A DNA stretch of 64,000 bases, taken from assembly GCA_003116995.1 (NCBI GenBank), contig BDSL01000002.1, forward strand, positions 2,502,001 through 2,566,000, read 5' to 3'. Position 1 is the first letter of the stretch. Each line of letters starts with the position of its first letter. Origin of the DNA: Yamagishiella unicocca. Its lineage: Eukaryota > Chlorophyta > Chlorophyceae > Chlamydomonadales > Volvocaceae. The position numbers and the translations under genes were made by a program. Under the pieces are notes generated by a model, which was not told the origin of the DNA, did no database searches, and saw only the letters and a list, made by a program, of their open reading frames with translations. This document shows positions 12,441 through 23,400 of the stretch, in pieces.

Positions 12441-15400
12441 ATGGAGGCCGCGTTAATAGCAAGGCTGGAAAAAGCGGTGGAGCGGCTTGAGAAGATTGAG
12501 GTTAGGCCGCTTTCGTGGTGATCTGGTATCATGCACAATTCTCTGTCTTAAAGCCGAAAGAGTGCTGTGACTGCGTTTGCACTTCCCCAACTTACCGCAA
12601 CTCCAGGTTGGGGCATTACCGCGTGCTATTGCTTCGGGACAATCAAGTTTGGCAGGATCTACATCTTCCGTGGTTGTCTCAGCGGGCACCTCTGCCTCAG
12701 CTCTAGCCGAATGGGACCATTTGATTGCCGAGTACCTGGCTCCCCTGAACGCGCTGGCGCAGCATTTGCCGCCTCAGGTGACAGACGAGCGAATGACAAC
12801 AGGGCGTCGTGTATTGCCAAGGTGGCACAGCTAGAGCTGTAACGTCGGCCATACGCCGCACCGTCGCGCACGAGCACAGAAGTTTGCCGGTTGTCCATCC
12901 GCAGCTGCCATTCACTGCATCAAACACCAGTGCCCAACTCCCCCCCTTCCCCAAGTCCGCCCCTTCACCTTAATCTCAGCCTCCGCCGTGCGAGCCAAAC
13001 CCGCCAACCAACCCCTCGTCCCCGCGGCTGCTTGTGCTCATGCAGGCGCAACAGAGCATGCAGCACTTTGAGCGGTCCTTCCAGGTACGGATTCCAATAA
13101 CCCCCAGAGGGGCGGCTGCACAAGCAGTTGAAAGATTGAGTAAGGACATTTGGGCTTTACGGGTTTGCATCATTCCCAGGAAACTGACCCGTGGGCGATC
13201 CGTACCTCCCAGCCCATCGCCCCGACCGGGTAGCACCAGCCCTCCCTGGAGTCGTCAAGTCCTCCCGGGCACCTGCTCAACCCAGCGCGGCGCCTCCAGA
13301 TCGCCGCGCCTTCCAAAACTACATATTCCGCTGACCCCTTCCACTTGAACGCACATCGCCACATGACTGGCCGTCGTGGCTGCCTGCCCGCCTATCCGCC
13401 CCGGAACCCTCCTGAACCTTCTCCTCCTCCTTTTCCAAGCTGCCGCACTTTCCCTTCCCCCTCCAAGCCTCTCCTTTAATTGTGTCGCTCCTATGTTGCC
13501 GACCCTGCTGCCGCGGTGCAGGCCACTCGGCGAGTCCTGGAGGTGGCGGCGGTGGCCAAGGTGCGGACGAGGACATCGGGGCAAATCGTTTTTTGGGGGG
13601 AGGGCTGCAAGGAAAACCCGTGTTTGGGAGGGAGGCCGCTGGGCAAAGCGTGAGGACGCGGGCAGACGCTGGCCCAATGCTGTTGCGGCCAGCAAGCAGA
13701 CGCGATGACTCCCGCGGTCTCCAACCTTCGCAACCCCCAACCGCCTTGCGCCGCCCACCAGAAGCCCGAGGGGCCCGGAGAGCTGCAGCAGCTGCTGGGG
13801 CCGGTGGCAGAGGCCATGAGCGGCGTGGCGGCGGCGGCGGAGGGCAAGGTGACATGCCCGCACCACCTGAAGATGCTGTCGGAGGCGGTGGGGTCGCTGA
13901 GCTTCCTGGCCTACACAGGGCATGGATGCGGTGAGTCCAGGGAGGGGCGGGGGCTTGTCCAGACAGGGCATACCGGCATCTGCAGCTATTCTCCCACGCG
14001 CCACCCCAATGAGTTGTGGATAGCCTGTCTAGCAGTCACTTACAAGTTGGCCGCACGCGCCCTTCATCGTAAAGTTGGCCGCACGCGCCCTTCATCGTAA
14101 AGTTGGCCGCACGCGCCCTTCATCGTAAAGTTGGCCGCACGCGCCCTTCATCGCCTGGGCTACTGCCGCTTGCCCGGGCTTGCCCTCAGGCATGAGCCCT
14201 CCGAGGCAGCACGTTGCTGACACCTGGCAGTCCGCTGAGTTCTTCTCCAACAAGCTGCTCATGGAGTTCCGGGGGAAGGACGACAACCAGGTGGCCTGGG
14301 TCAAGGGGGTCAAGGTGAGAAGGCGGAGGGGCGGGAAGGGGAGGGTAGGGAGGAGCAATGGGGGCTGTTGTGCTGCGGTGGCGCGCCGGCGGCTGCGGAG
14401 TGGGCGGCTTGGTCCCAGGGCGGCGTGGAAGGGGCCAGGGAGGAAGAGGCGGGGCACGATAGGGTGCAGGCAGGGGCACGATCGGGTGCGGGGAGGGGCT
14501 CAGCTTTTGTAGCATGACCGTCGAGAGGATGAGTCGGTCATGCTACAGGCAGGTGCGAGGGGCTGAGGACAGCGCCGCAGTGGGGGCCGCGGAAACTGTG
14601 CTGGTGCTGCTGGGTGCGAGCTCCACGGCGAATTGGCGACCCCATCGATAAATGCTTGGCTGTGTCGGGGTGTCGTACGGCGCGCAACGGCGCTCCACCA
14701 ACCACCCTAACTGCCACGTGTCCAGCTTACAACTCCCCTACCCCGGCCACCGCGCTGCGCCCCGTCTCCCTCACAGACACTGGTGCAGCAGCTGGAGCAG
14801 TTCGTGGTCCGGAACTGCCCCACAGGTCTCAAGTTCGACCCCAACGGCATGCCAATGGCGGCCGCAATGAGCAGCCGCGGCGGCAAGGCGGCGGCTCCGC
14901 CGCCGCCGGCTGCTCCGCCGCCGGCTGCCGCTCCGAGCAAGCCAGGTAGGTGGGGTGGAGGTCTCTGCCTTCCTGCCCTTCCGCCGGCCTCCCCACTAGA
15001 TGAAAGCTCCCACGATGGAGCTACAAACCACCAACACTCCCGCGCCCCCTCAGCGGGCACTCCTTGCACCCTGCCGTAACCGCTCCAACCGCCCTCCGTA
15101 CTGGCTTCGCAGCTGGCCCGCCGCCCCCGCCGCCCCCCGGCCCGCCGCCCAAGGCCCTTACCCTCGAGGAGCTGGGCACCTCCGCCTCTGGCAAGGGGGC
15201 CTCCGCCGCCGCCTCCTCCGCTGACCCGTCTGCCCTGTTCAAGGAGCTGTCAAAGGTCGGCTCCGGGCGGGGTGGTGGCCGATTCCGATAAAGGGTGTTA
15301 GTAAGCCGATGTGGATCCGGCCTGGCTGCACATGGCCGTCGCGCGACAGCCTGGAACGGCGGATAGCTTCTTTCGTATTGTAAGACGCTACTCTGCCGTC

Positions 15401-17629
15401 TGGCTGCTGATGTACCGCCTTTCGTACTACCCTGCCCGGTCGTGACGAGCGGCGCGCCGTACTGTACCATTGTCGTACAGGGCGAGGGCATCACCTCTGG
15501 CCTGCGCAAAGTGACAGCCGAGATGAAGTCCAAGAACAAGCCCGACCGGACCGGCACGGTCCCGGCGACGGCGACGGCGAGCGCCGGCGCCAGCTCAGCG
15601 GCGAGTAAGGGCCAGCCGTCAGGGCCGCCGAGGTACGGCGTCGCCGGATGTTTCTCCCCCACTCCGTTTCCCCACATCTACGCACACTGTCACCGTTGCT
15701 TCACTGTTCAGGCGCCCGCGGTCCAGCGCGCAGCGCCTCCGCAGCACTCTTCCCCTATACGCGTTTCCTCGCTGGCCCAAACCCACTCACCTAATCCCCG
15801 CCGCCTCCGCCCCTCCTGCAGGCTGGAGCTGAGGGGCACCAAGTGGGCGGTGGAGAACCATGTGGGGCGGCAGGACCTGGTGGTGGAGAATGAGGCACCC
15901 AAGAACTCGGTCTACGTGTACGGCTGTACGGATTGTGTCGTACAGGTGAGGGCGTTTGAGCGCATCACCGCCAACGTGCCGCGGCGGTGATTGGCTGATG
16001 TTTGGGAAGCAATCTTTTCCCCAGAAATGGGGAGGGGAGAGGACGACAAACGAGGCGTGGGGCGCTGGGGGGCGTAGGGCCCGGTGGCGGGTCGAGTCGG
16101 GTGCGGGAAATGCCCCTTCCCTGGAGTCGGAACATTTGGCCACCGGGTTCTCCGATTTGGGTCCACAACCTGGCCCTCTGCACGCCCCGTGATGGATCCA
16201 AACCGCAGATCAAAGGCAAGGTCAACGCCATCACGTTGGATGGCTGCAAGCGGGTTGGGGTCGTGTTCTCGAACGTCATCTCCTGCGCAGAGGCCATCAA
16301 TTGCAACACCGTGCAGATGCAGGTGAGATCACGTGGCTGGGATTTCAGGGGATACCCGTAATGTGCCAACACGACAGCACGCGAAATTGGAGGCAGTAGC
16401 GAATCCTCGTTGTTGCTCGGCAGTCGGGGCCGGTGGTGGGAAGGGCAAAAACAGTGTACGCAAATCGGCTGCAATGGCAGCGGGCGCTTGGGGGAGGCTG
16501 GGCCTCTATGCTGCGTTCCACACGCGCTCGCGTTACGAAGAGGGAGCGGCGGCATTACGAATACAGACGTGTGGCGAGTGGCGTGTCATCGCGGACGATC
16601 GTGACCGTAGTTGTGGCGGTGCGGGGCTGTCCCAGGTCACCTCTCACACCCGCGGCCTCCTCCCCACCAGACGACGGGCACGGTGCCCACGATCAGCGTC
16701 GAGAAGACGGACGGCGCCCAGATCTACCTGAGCAAGCAGGTGCGGAGGCAGAGGCAAGGGCTGCCGCACCATGTGTGCCACACTAACTTCTGATCATGCG
16801 TGCCAGGATGGCTTTGTGGGGAAGGGCAGCCGGCCTTCAAACAGGGGTGCGTTCGCGCCCCATTCCCTCACCCGCCCTCCCCCTCCTGTGGCCCACCCCG
16901 TGGAACCCCTGAGGCCCCCCATCGCCCTGATGTAAGTGTTTTTCGTCTGTCCTATGTTGCGTCCAATGGTGCGTCCTCGATACACATTCGGTATACGTCC
17001 TCGACACACACACATCAGGCCCGGTCAGATGATGTAAAACACACACACAAACACACACCGCAGCCGCCGCAGCCCTCCTATGTCGTGGAATCGGGTTCCA
17101 CTCCCCCCCCCGCTGCTCCCGCCAGTGTGCTGCGGACCCCAACTTCCAAGTGGTCAGCGCCAAGTGCTCGGCCATCAACGTGGTGGTGGTGCCCGGGGAG
17201 GAGGAGGAGGCGGACCCCACCGAGCACCCGGTTCCGGAGCAATACATCTCAACCTTCCAGGGGGGCCGGCTGATCACGGTTAGTGCGCGGGCGGTTGGCT
17301 TGGGGGATTGTGATGTGTTAAGGGGGAGTAAAAGGAAGACCCGTATACGAAAGAAAAACCGTTTAAGACAGAACGTTTCGAGATGCATGCTGGAGAAATT
17401 GGTTGAGGAAACTAAAGGCGGAGGTCGTATGTTACGGGGGAGGGGGCGATTAGGTTTCGGAGCGAGCAAAATGCTGACCGGCACGTTGCTGCTGCACGAA
17501 TTGCGGCACGCCCATGTTGGCTCCTTCGATGCAACCATGTCTGCGTTACCATTGCGTACGCATGTTGGGTGTGCCCCGCCCCGCGGCCCTGTCCCACCAC
17601 AGATCGCTGCGGAGCACAGCGGCGCGTGA
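12441..17629 (+). CDS. CAP: Adenylyl cyclase-associated protein (CAP/Srv2)
   Basis: CAP recycles actin monomers and assists cofilin; it acts in the cytoplasm. Fourteen exons: 12441-12500, 12607-12777, 13046-13084, 13522-13560, 13762-13930, 14190-14314, 14777-14945, 15113-15255, 15481-15632, 15822-15945, 16209-16322, 16671-16739, 17126-17278, 17603-17629. Every junction is in phase; the product is 517 residues, a normal CAP length. Order: N-terminal helix with the RLE-type motif ARLEKAVERLEK (residues 7-18); helical CAP_N domain to about 240; proline-rich segment PAGPPPPPPPGPPP near 258-270; then the C-terminal beta-solenoid actin-binding (CARP) domain from about 355, with motifs WAVENHVGRQDLVV, ITLDGCKRVGVVF and HPVPEQYISTF. 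Two consecutive 39-nt exons (residues 78-103) are required to keep CAP_N intact. The start is supported by the RLE helix directly after it. Confidence 0.95.
14044..14154. repeat. 28-bp minisatellite, 4 copies, in CAP intron 5
   Basis: Four direct copies of a 28-bp unit (AAGTTGGCCGCACGCGCCCT then TCATCGTA) lie just upstream of the acceptor of the exon at 14190. The last copy is slightly short. Confidence 0.93.
17331..17412 (+). repeat. Dispersed intronic element, copy 1 (last CAP intron)
   Basis: Matches the family core described under the findings: GAGATGCATGCTGGAG preceded by AACGTTTC, with AACCGTTTAAG and GACCCGT upstream and TTGGTTGAGGA downstream. It sits in the intron between CAP exons 13 and 14, in the same orientation as the gene. 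Confidence 0.75.
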
Positions 17630-20458
17630 GGTGACCCGTGGGTCACGGTCAACCCCGCAGCGGCATCAAGGGGCCCACTCGCAAGCCAGAAGGTGTCGCG
17701 GGGAGGGAGAGAGGGGTCGGGAGTGCCGGCGACAAGCGAACCAGGTCGGGTTGGGTTGTAGTCTGGTCTGGTCTGGTCGCAGGGTTTGGGGTGGAAGGCG
17801 GCTTGCGGTCACCTGGGCGCTCTGGCTCCGCACGGCTGTCAACTCCCAATAGCCCACAACCCGTATGCGATCTGCGTTTTCGCACCCTCCATGGGAACAG
17901 CAACGGCACGAAACCGGCACAAAATCAGGAAAGCTGCAGCCCACAGCCTTCGGTCGGTCGGACGTTCAGCCGCGTTCAGGAGGGCGGGCCCGAAGGTGCA
18001 AAGCGCAGGTCCGAGCAGGGTCATGGTAATTAGTTCGCTGGCAATTTGCGAGAGGTTTGTGTGTTTAAGGTTTGGGCATTTGGAATAAGGGTGCCTGATG
18101 AGTGGATCGGGGTCGAGGCGGGGAACGAGCGGGGAGGTGGCTCATAAGGCTCATAAGGGCCGACTCGCTTGATTTAGGTTGCTGCTGCCGTTGCCCTGCG
18201 GTCCTTGTTGCAAAGAGGATCTCTGGCGAGCTTAACCTGCCTTTCCGTGGGCGGCGTCCGCTGTTTGCGGGGCTAGCTAGAGCGTTTCCGTGGACCCGCG
18301 GCCGGGCAGTCGTGTGCTTAAGGCGCGTTGCTTGGCGCATAAGGCTGGGGCCCTCTTCTTGTCCTGGGTTCGCCCTGGCTTGAGAACACTGTAACCTCTA
18401 ACCACAAGGATGCATTTCCGCGTGTGTTGCGTCCCCGCACGCAAGCTCATAGCTACGTGGCTGCTGCTGACGCGACTGCAGCTACCGATACATGACGATG
18501 TGGCGGGCGGATAGATGGGGGCTAGACGCCGGCTTGCTATGCCCACCCGCGTTTCGCCAGGGTTTCTTGCGTGATTGGGCTATCAGTTGCATTCACAAAC
18601 GGTTGCGGCGATCAATTCGAGCTAGGGCGCGTGTGCAAAGTTATTAGGATGTGACTCGGGCCTGTCATACGGTCGGTTACACTTAAAAATCGGAACAAAG
18701 TCACACACACACTATAAGAATGCGACTTTGTTGGCATAAATCACACGCTGCAGCCTGTAAACGATACGTGTTCACTGCAATTACGTGCTGCTTGCTGGTA
18801 TGCTGAGTGGCTCGCTTAAATTGCAACGTTTCAACGGCTTGCAAAGCCGTATTTAACATCGTGAAACGACGGCGTCAGTTTTAAGCCCGGCCGACACCAC
18901 TATGGATTCAGGTACCGCACTACTTTGCCTCGAGACATTTCGTGCCTTCCCTGACCTTCGTCAACCTGATAATATTAATACTAAGGTCATTTTCCGACCT
19001 GCTTCGGCCGCGCTCTTTATATCTGTCGGTACCCGAGGTTGCCCGTCAGGCCAGATGATCCCGTTTTTACTCATGCAAGCCATAGGCCGCTCCGCGGCGT
19101 CGCGGCTTTCCTCGCTAGAACAGTCCCTTGCGCTAGCCCATGGTGTGTATCGGCGGAAGGTTTGGAAAAGGGAGCAGACGAGTGTGTGTTACATACGCGG
19201 TCATGGAAACGTCCGCGTGCAGGTGGCACACGGCACACTGGCTGCGCTGGCAGTAAGCGTGTTTTGCACGCCAGCCAGAGAGTCCAGCACGTGCGATTGA
19301 GACTGGGACAGCAAACGCTGGTGCATGCAGGAGCGCAACGACCCCTCCCCCAAACGCGACGGCATTCAAAGTCTCAAACATCAAACGCCGGATCAAACCA
19401 AGACGTGAAGCGCGTCGGTGACTCGAGGAAACTCTACTACGGCACCGTGGACTGTACCGTCCAATCGGCTTCATTGTGCAGACGTAACCGTTCGGGCTCA
19501 CGCGCGCGCTAACGGACGATTCGCTCCTACCCACCGCTGCAAAACCCTACACCAGGGCCATCTTTAGCCGAAGTCAACGAATCTAAGAGCGGCCCTGCCG
19601 ACAGCTGTGGTCAGGGTGTGCGGCTTGTAGTCAATGCTACCCGGCAGCGACGCGGACGCTAATACACCCTGACACCTGCACCCAAACACTGTACTTTGGT
19701 CCTCAGTTCTTGCCGCAAGCGCACACTCAGCACTCAATGCAGCACCCAGCGGCCGATGCTTCATACGCATCACCGCTTCTGGTGCTGTGTGCCCGATCGA
19801 AGCAACATAATCGCAAACGCCAGCAGCAGCACCGAGGGACCATGGGCTCGGACATTGGAGAATGATCTCGAGTTGATGAATGGCCAGAATCGCGCAGTAT
19901 AGTACCTACAAATCCCAACCTGCCAACACCACCGTCAACAGAAACACATCCTATTGAGCAGCAAGTACAAGAAGCGCTCTCGGGCTTTATTACTACTTTC
20001 GAGGAACACCATTGTAACTATTTCAGTGCCGTAACATGTTGCATGGAGCGCACGCGATATCCGCACGCTGACGAACCATGGCAGAACTGCTGGTTCCGCA
20101 ACAGCTGACTGGCGACACCTCCAACCAGCTGCATGCGTCATTCGGGGGTTTACGGTTGCGGTGGAACGATGGTCGATGCCCCCACCGGATCCTGAGCTGC
20201 TTGCAACGCCGATCCAGCCCCTTCCAACTGCACCTCTTCGGCCAGTCCAGATCCTTTAGATACCTTTCCTGTCGAACTCCTGTCAACACTCAACACCCCC
20301 CGTTAATGGCTCGCCTCGCCCAGGCACTGTTGGAACCGTCAGATGGTACACTTGCCAATAGGCAGGTAACGTATCGTGCCGTGCCGTAACGTGTCGAAGG
20401 CACCCAGGACGAACCGCAATGTAAGCGTCCACAAACCGCTTTTCCCTGCACACCGCAT
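17630..20458. other. Intergenic region between convergent CAP and SAND genes
   Basis: Convergent 3' UTRs plus spacer, 2.8 kb. A piece around 18340-18400 shares a terminal motif with element ends further right (TGGGTTCGCCCTGGCTTGAG), so part of this tract may be retroelement 3' sequence. TGTAA occurs at 18390-18394 and 18756-18760. Open frames such as 18902-19300 have no recognisable protein features. Confidence 0.4.
18340..18400 (+). mobile_element. Possible retroelement 3'-end fragment
   Basis: The string TGGGTTCGCCCTGGCTTGAG recurs almost unchanged at 33980-34000 (TGGGTTCGCCCGGGCTTGAG), and CGGGCTTGAG recurs again near 34290. A shared terminus at separate sites suggests copies of one element's 3' end. 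No coding part is visible here, so this is tentative. Confidence 0.35.
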
Positions 20459-23400
20459 TCACCGCATATTTCCGTGGGCATCCTCGTCGCTGCTCGCTTT
20501 GCGCCGCTTGCCCGTCAGCGGCCGCTCATGCCCCAGGTGCTCGTGCTGATTTGAGTGCGGGTGCGGGTAGGTGTGGCGGTCCGGGTATATCGGAGATGCT
20601 GGCATGCCAGTACCGAACCGATGCCTCCACGCAGCAGCCGACTGAGCCGCCGGATGCAACTGCGCAAGCAGCAAATGCTGCTGTTCCTGCTGCAATTGCT
20701 GCTGGTTTTGCAGGTACTGCATATGCTGTTGATGCTGCATGCGTTGTTGATGCTGCAGTTGTTGCTGTTGGTACCGCAGGTGATTTTGCTGCAGTTGTTG
20801 TTGTTGTTGTTGTTGTTGTTGTTGACGTCGTCGGTCCTGGTAATGGGGCCGGCGTTCAGAGCCGGCGCCGTAAGCCGCAAGACCTGGAACCGGGGAGCGC
20901 AGCAGCCGTTGCTGCCCGCCGTGGTCCGAATGCGAACGATTTGCGGGCGCCAGCTCCTCCTCCTGACCCTCAGATGCCGTACAGTCTGGATGGCTATCAG
21001 TTGTCGTACTGTCATCACGTGCGTCCTGCCGCAGCGGCCCCACCGCCACCCCGTGCACCGCCGCAAGGGCGGCTCCAGGGGGGGGCCCCACGTCGCGATA
21101 AGCGGGGCCGCCGTGACCTGGCGTCGGCGGCCGATTGCGCCCAGGCGGCGGCGGCGGCGGCGGCCAGGCGACGCTCGTCGTGCCGTACATTATGGAATCG
21201 TACGCCTGCCTAGGGGCTGCTGTGTAAGGCAGCCGTGGGGGCCGCCAGGCGGCACCCGGCATCGGCGCGGGGTAGTAGTACATCATGTACGGCTGCTGCT
21301 GGTGCGGCACTGAGGGCGGGCTGCGGTACATCGCATACCCCCCCGCAGGGTCCCCGCTGGCGCCGCCGCCGCCGCCGCCGCCGCCGCTAGCCCCACTAAC
21401 GCCGCCGCCGCCGCCTGCGCTGCCGCCGCTGTCGGTGGTGGCGCCAACCGACGTCGGCGGCCGCTGCTCGTGCAGCGCTTGCTGCGGCGCTGGTTGCAAC
21501 GGCGCCTGGTCTCCAGCACTATGCGCCCTGCCCATGGGACTCTGCGGCCTCGGCTGCAGCCCGCACTGCAGTACCACCTGCGTCAAGGGACAGCCGTCGC
21601 CTCCCCCGACCACCGTCGCCGCCCCCGTCGCTCCTCCCCCTCGTAGCGGACCTGATGCGGCCCCGCTGCGGCCCGGGCCCGCCGCCGGCGGCGGCGGCGT
21701 TGGACGGTACGGCGGCGGGAGCCACGCTCCGTACGGCGGCGGCGGCGCCGCCACCGGTCCAGAGGACGCCCGCGCATGTTCCCCAGGCGGTGGCCCGTAG
21801 TACGGCAGGGGCTTGGCGGCGACTGAGCCCCCGCCGGCAGCTCCACTGCCAGTGAGGTAGCCTCCGTGACCGGGTCGTGGCTGCGGCGGCGGCACGCCGT
21901 ACGCCCCTTGGCTCCATGCCGTACGCCCCCGCCAACGATCGGCGCCGCCGGGCTCCATGCCGCCGCCGCCGCCTCGGAGACCCCGCCCAGGCGCCACTCG
22001 TCGCTCTGAGATGGTAGTGTGAGCATCTTCGTCATCGTAGTCGCTCTCCGCGGTCGGCCTGGTGTCGCAGCCCGCGACGCCGCCTTCTTTTGGCTCTAGT
22101 CCCAACCCCGCTGCCATCCGCTGCCCCAACGCCGCCGCCGGCGGCCGTTGCGTCCCTTGCCGCTGATTGCCAGCCGGCCAGGCTGGCCGCTGGGGCCAAA
22201 CCCGGGGATAGCTATGAGCGTACGACAAGCCGCCTAGATCGTGCCCGGCCGGCAGCCCCGGATCCAAGCCGGGGCCGGGCGGGCCGAGGGGCAGGGCTCG
22301 GGGCCAGCCCCGTACCGCGGCGCCGCTGCGCCAAGTGCGCAGCGGCAGCTGGGGCGGTGGCGGCGCCTGAAAGTACGGCACGAGAGCCGAGGCGCGCGCT
22401 CTGGGCAAGCTCAGGGCTTCGTCCTCGTGCCATGGGGATGCAGCGTCGGCGCTCAACCTGGCACCGGCGTCTCCTCCTGCCGCGGCCGCGGCCGCCGCCA
22501 TCGCCGCAGCCGCTTTGACTGCCGCCGCCGCGGCTGCCTCCGTCGCCGACCCCCCGTCGTACGACAACTCGTCTGGCGGCGGCAGGGCGGCCGTCAGTCC
22601 CGACGCGGTCGTGGTCGTCGTGGGGCGTACGAACGGTGCTGAGGTGGGGCTGCTGATCCCCGCGGTGGCGCGGCCGCCAGCGGCGGCAGCAGCACCGGCT
22701 GTTGCCGCAGCTGGGGTTGCAGTTGGCGGCGGGAGGCCAGCTGCTACGCCGGCTTGCCCTCCTCCCGTCTCTGGGCCCATTGATCTTCGCGCGCGCCTCC
22801 TGCAACCCCCCTTGAACACCTGTGTACCGTGCAGACCGCGGAAGCCCGTGTTTTCCGGCATCGAGACTCGCGCAGGCTCCCACGGCTCGCACATACTGCG
22901 CCCCTCTTTGCGGTGCTTGCACTGGCGTTGCGGTGCTTGTACTAGCGCGTGCGAATTCATGTCCAACGGAGCGGCAGCGAAACCCTTGCAACCCCAAACC
23001 ACGGCCCCAGCACATGTGCGACCCACCCGCGAGCCCGCCGGCCCACAGGTTTCCGCCCAACACGCACAGCACAGCACACACAGCACAGCACAGCGCAGTA
23101 CCTACCGGCAGCCCGTGCCGCAGCAGCCACTCGCCCAGGTGCTCCAGGTGGGGTAGCACTCGGATGGAGCGGTACCACTTGGCGGTCACGGCGCCGCCAA
23201 CCTGCAGCGCAGCGGAGAATAGCGAAGAGCAACGAAGAACAGCACAGCAGAGCGGAGGGGAGGGACTTTCGCGTTTCGCGTTTTTTGTGCGGGGCCCTAA
23301 GCTTTCGCGCGGAGCTTTACTGGCTTTTCTTGCGGAGCTTTAGGGATTTTCCTTTTTTAGTATAGTGGAGCGACGCCGTGCTGCGCGTGCGGAGCAGCAC

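Noticed and set aside
18902..19300. 132-codon open frame in the CAP-SAND spacer
   Set aside because: No family resemblance, no splice partners found, and composition is like the surrounding spacer.
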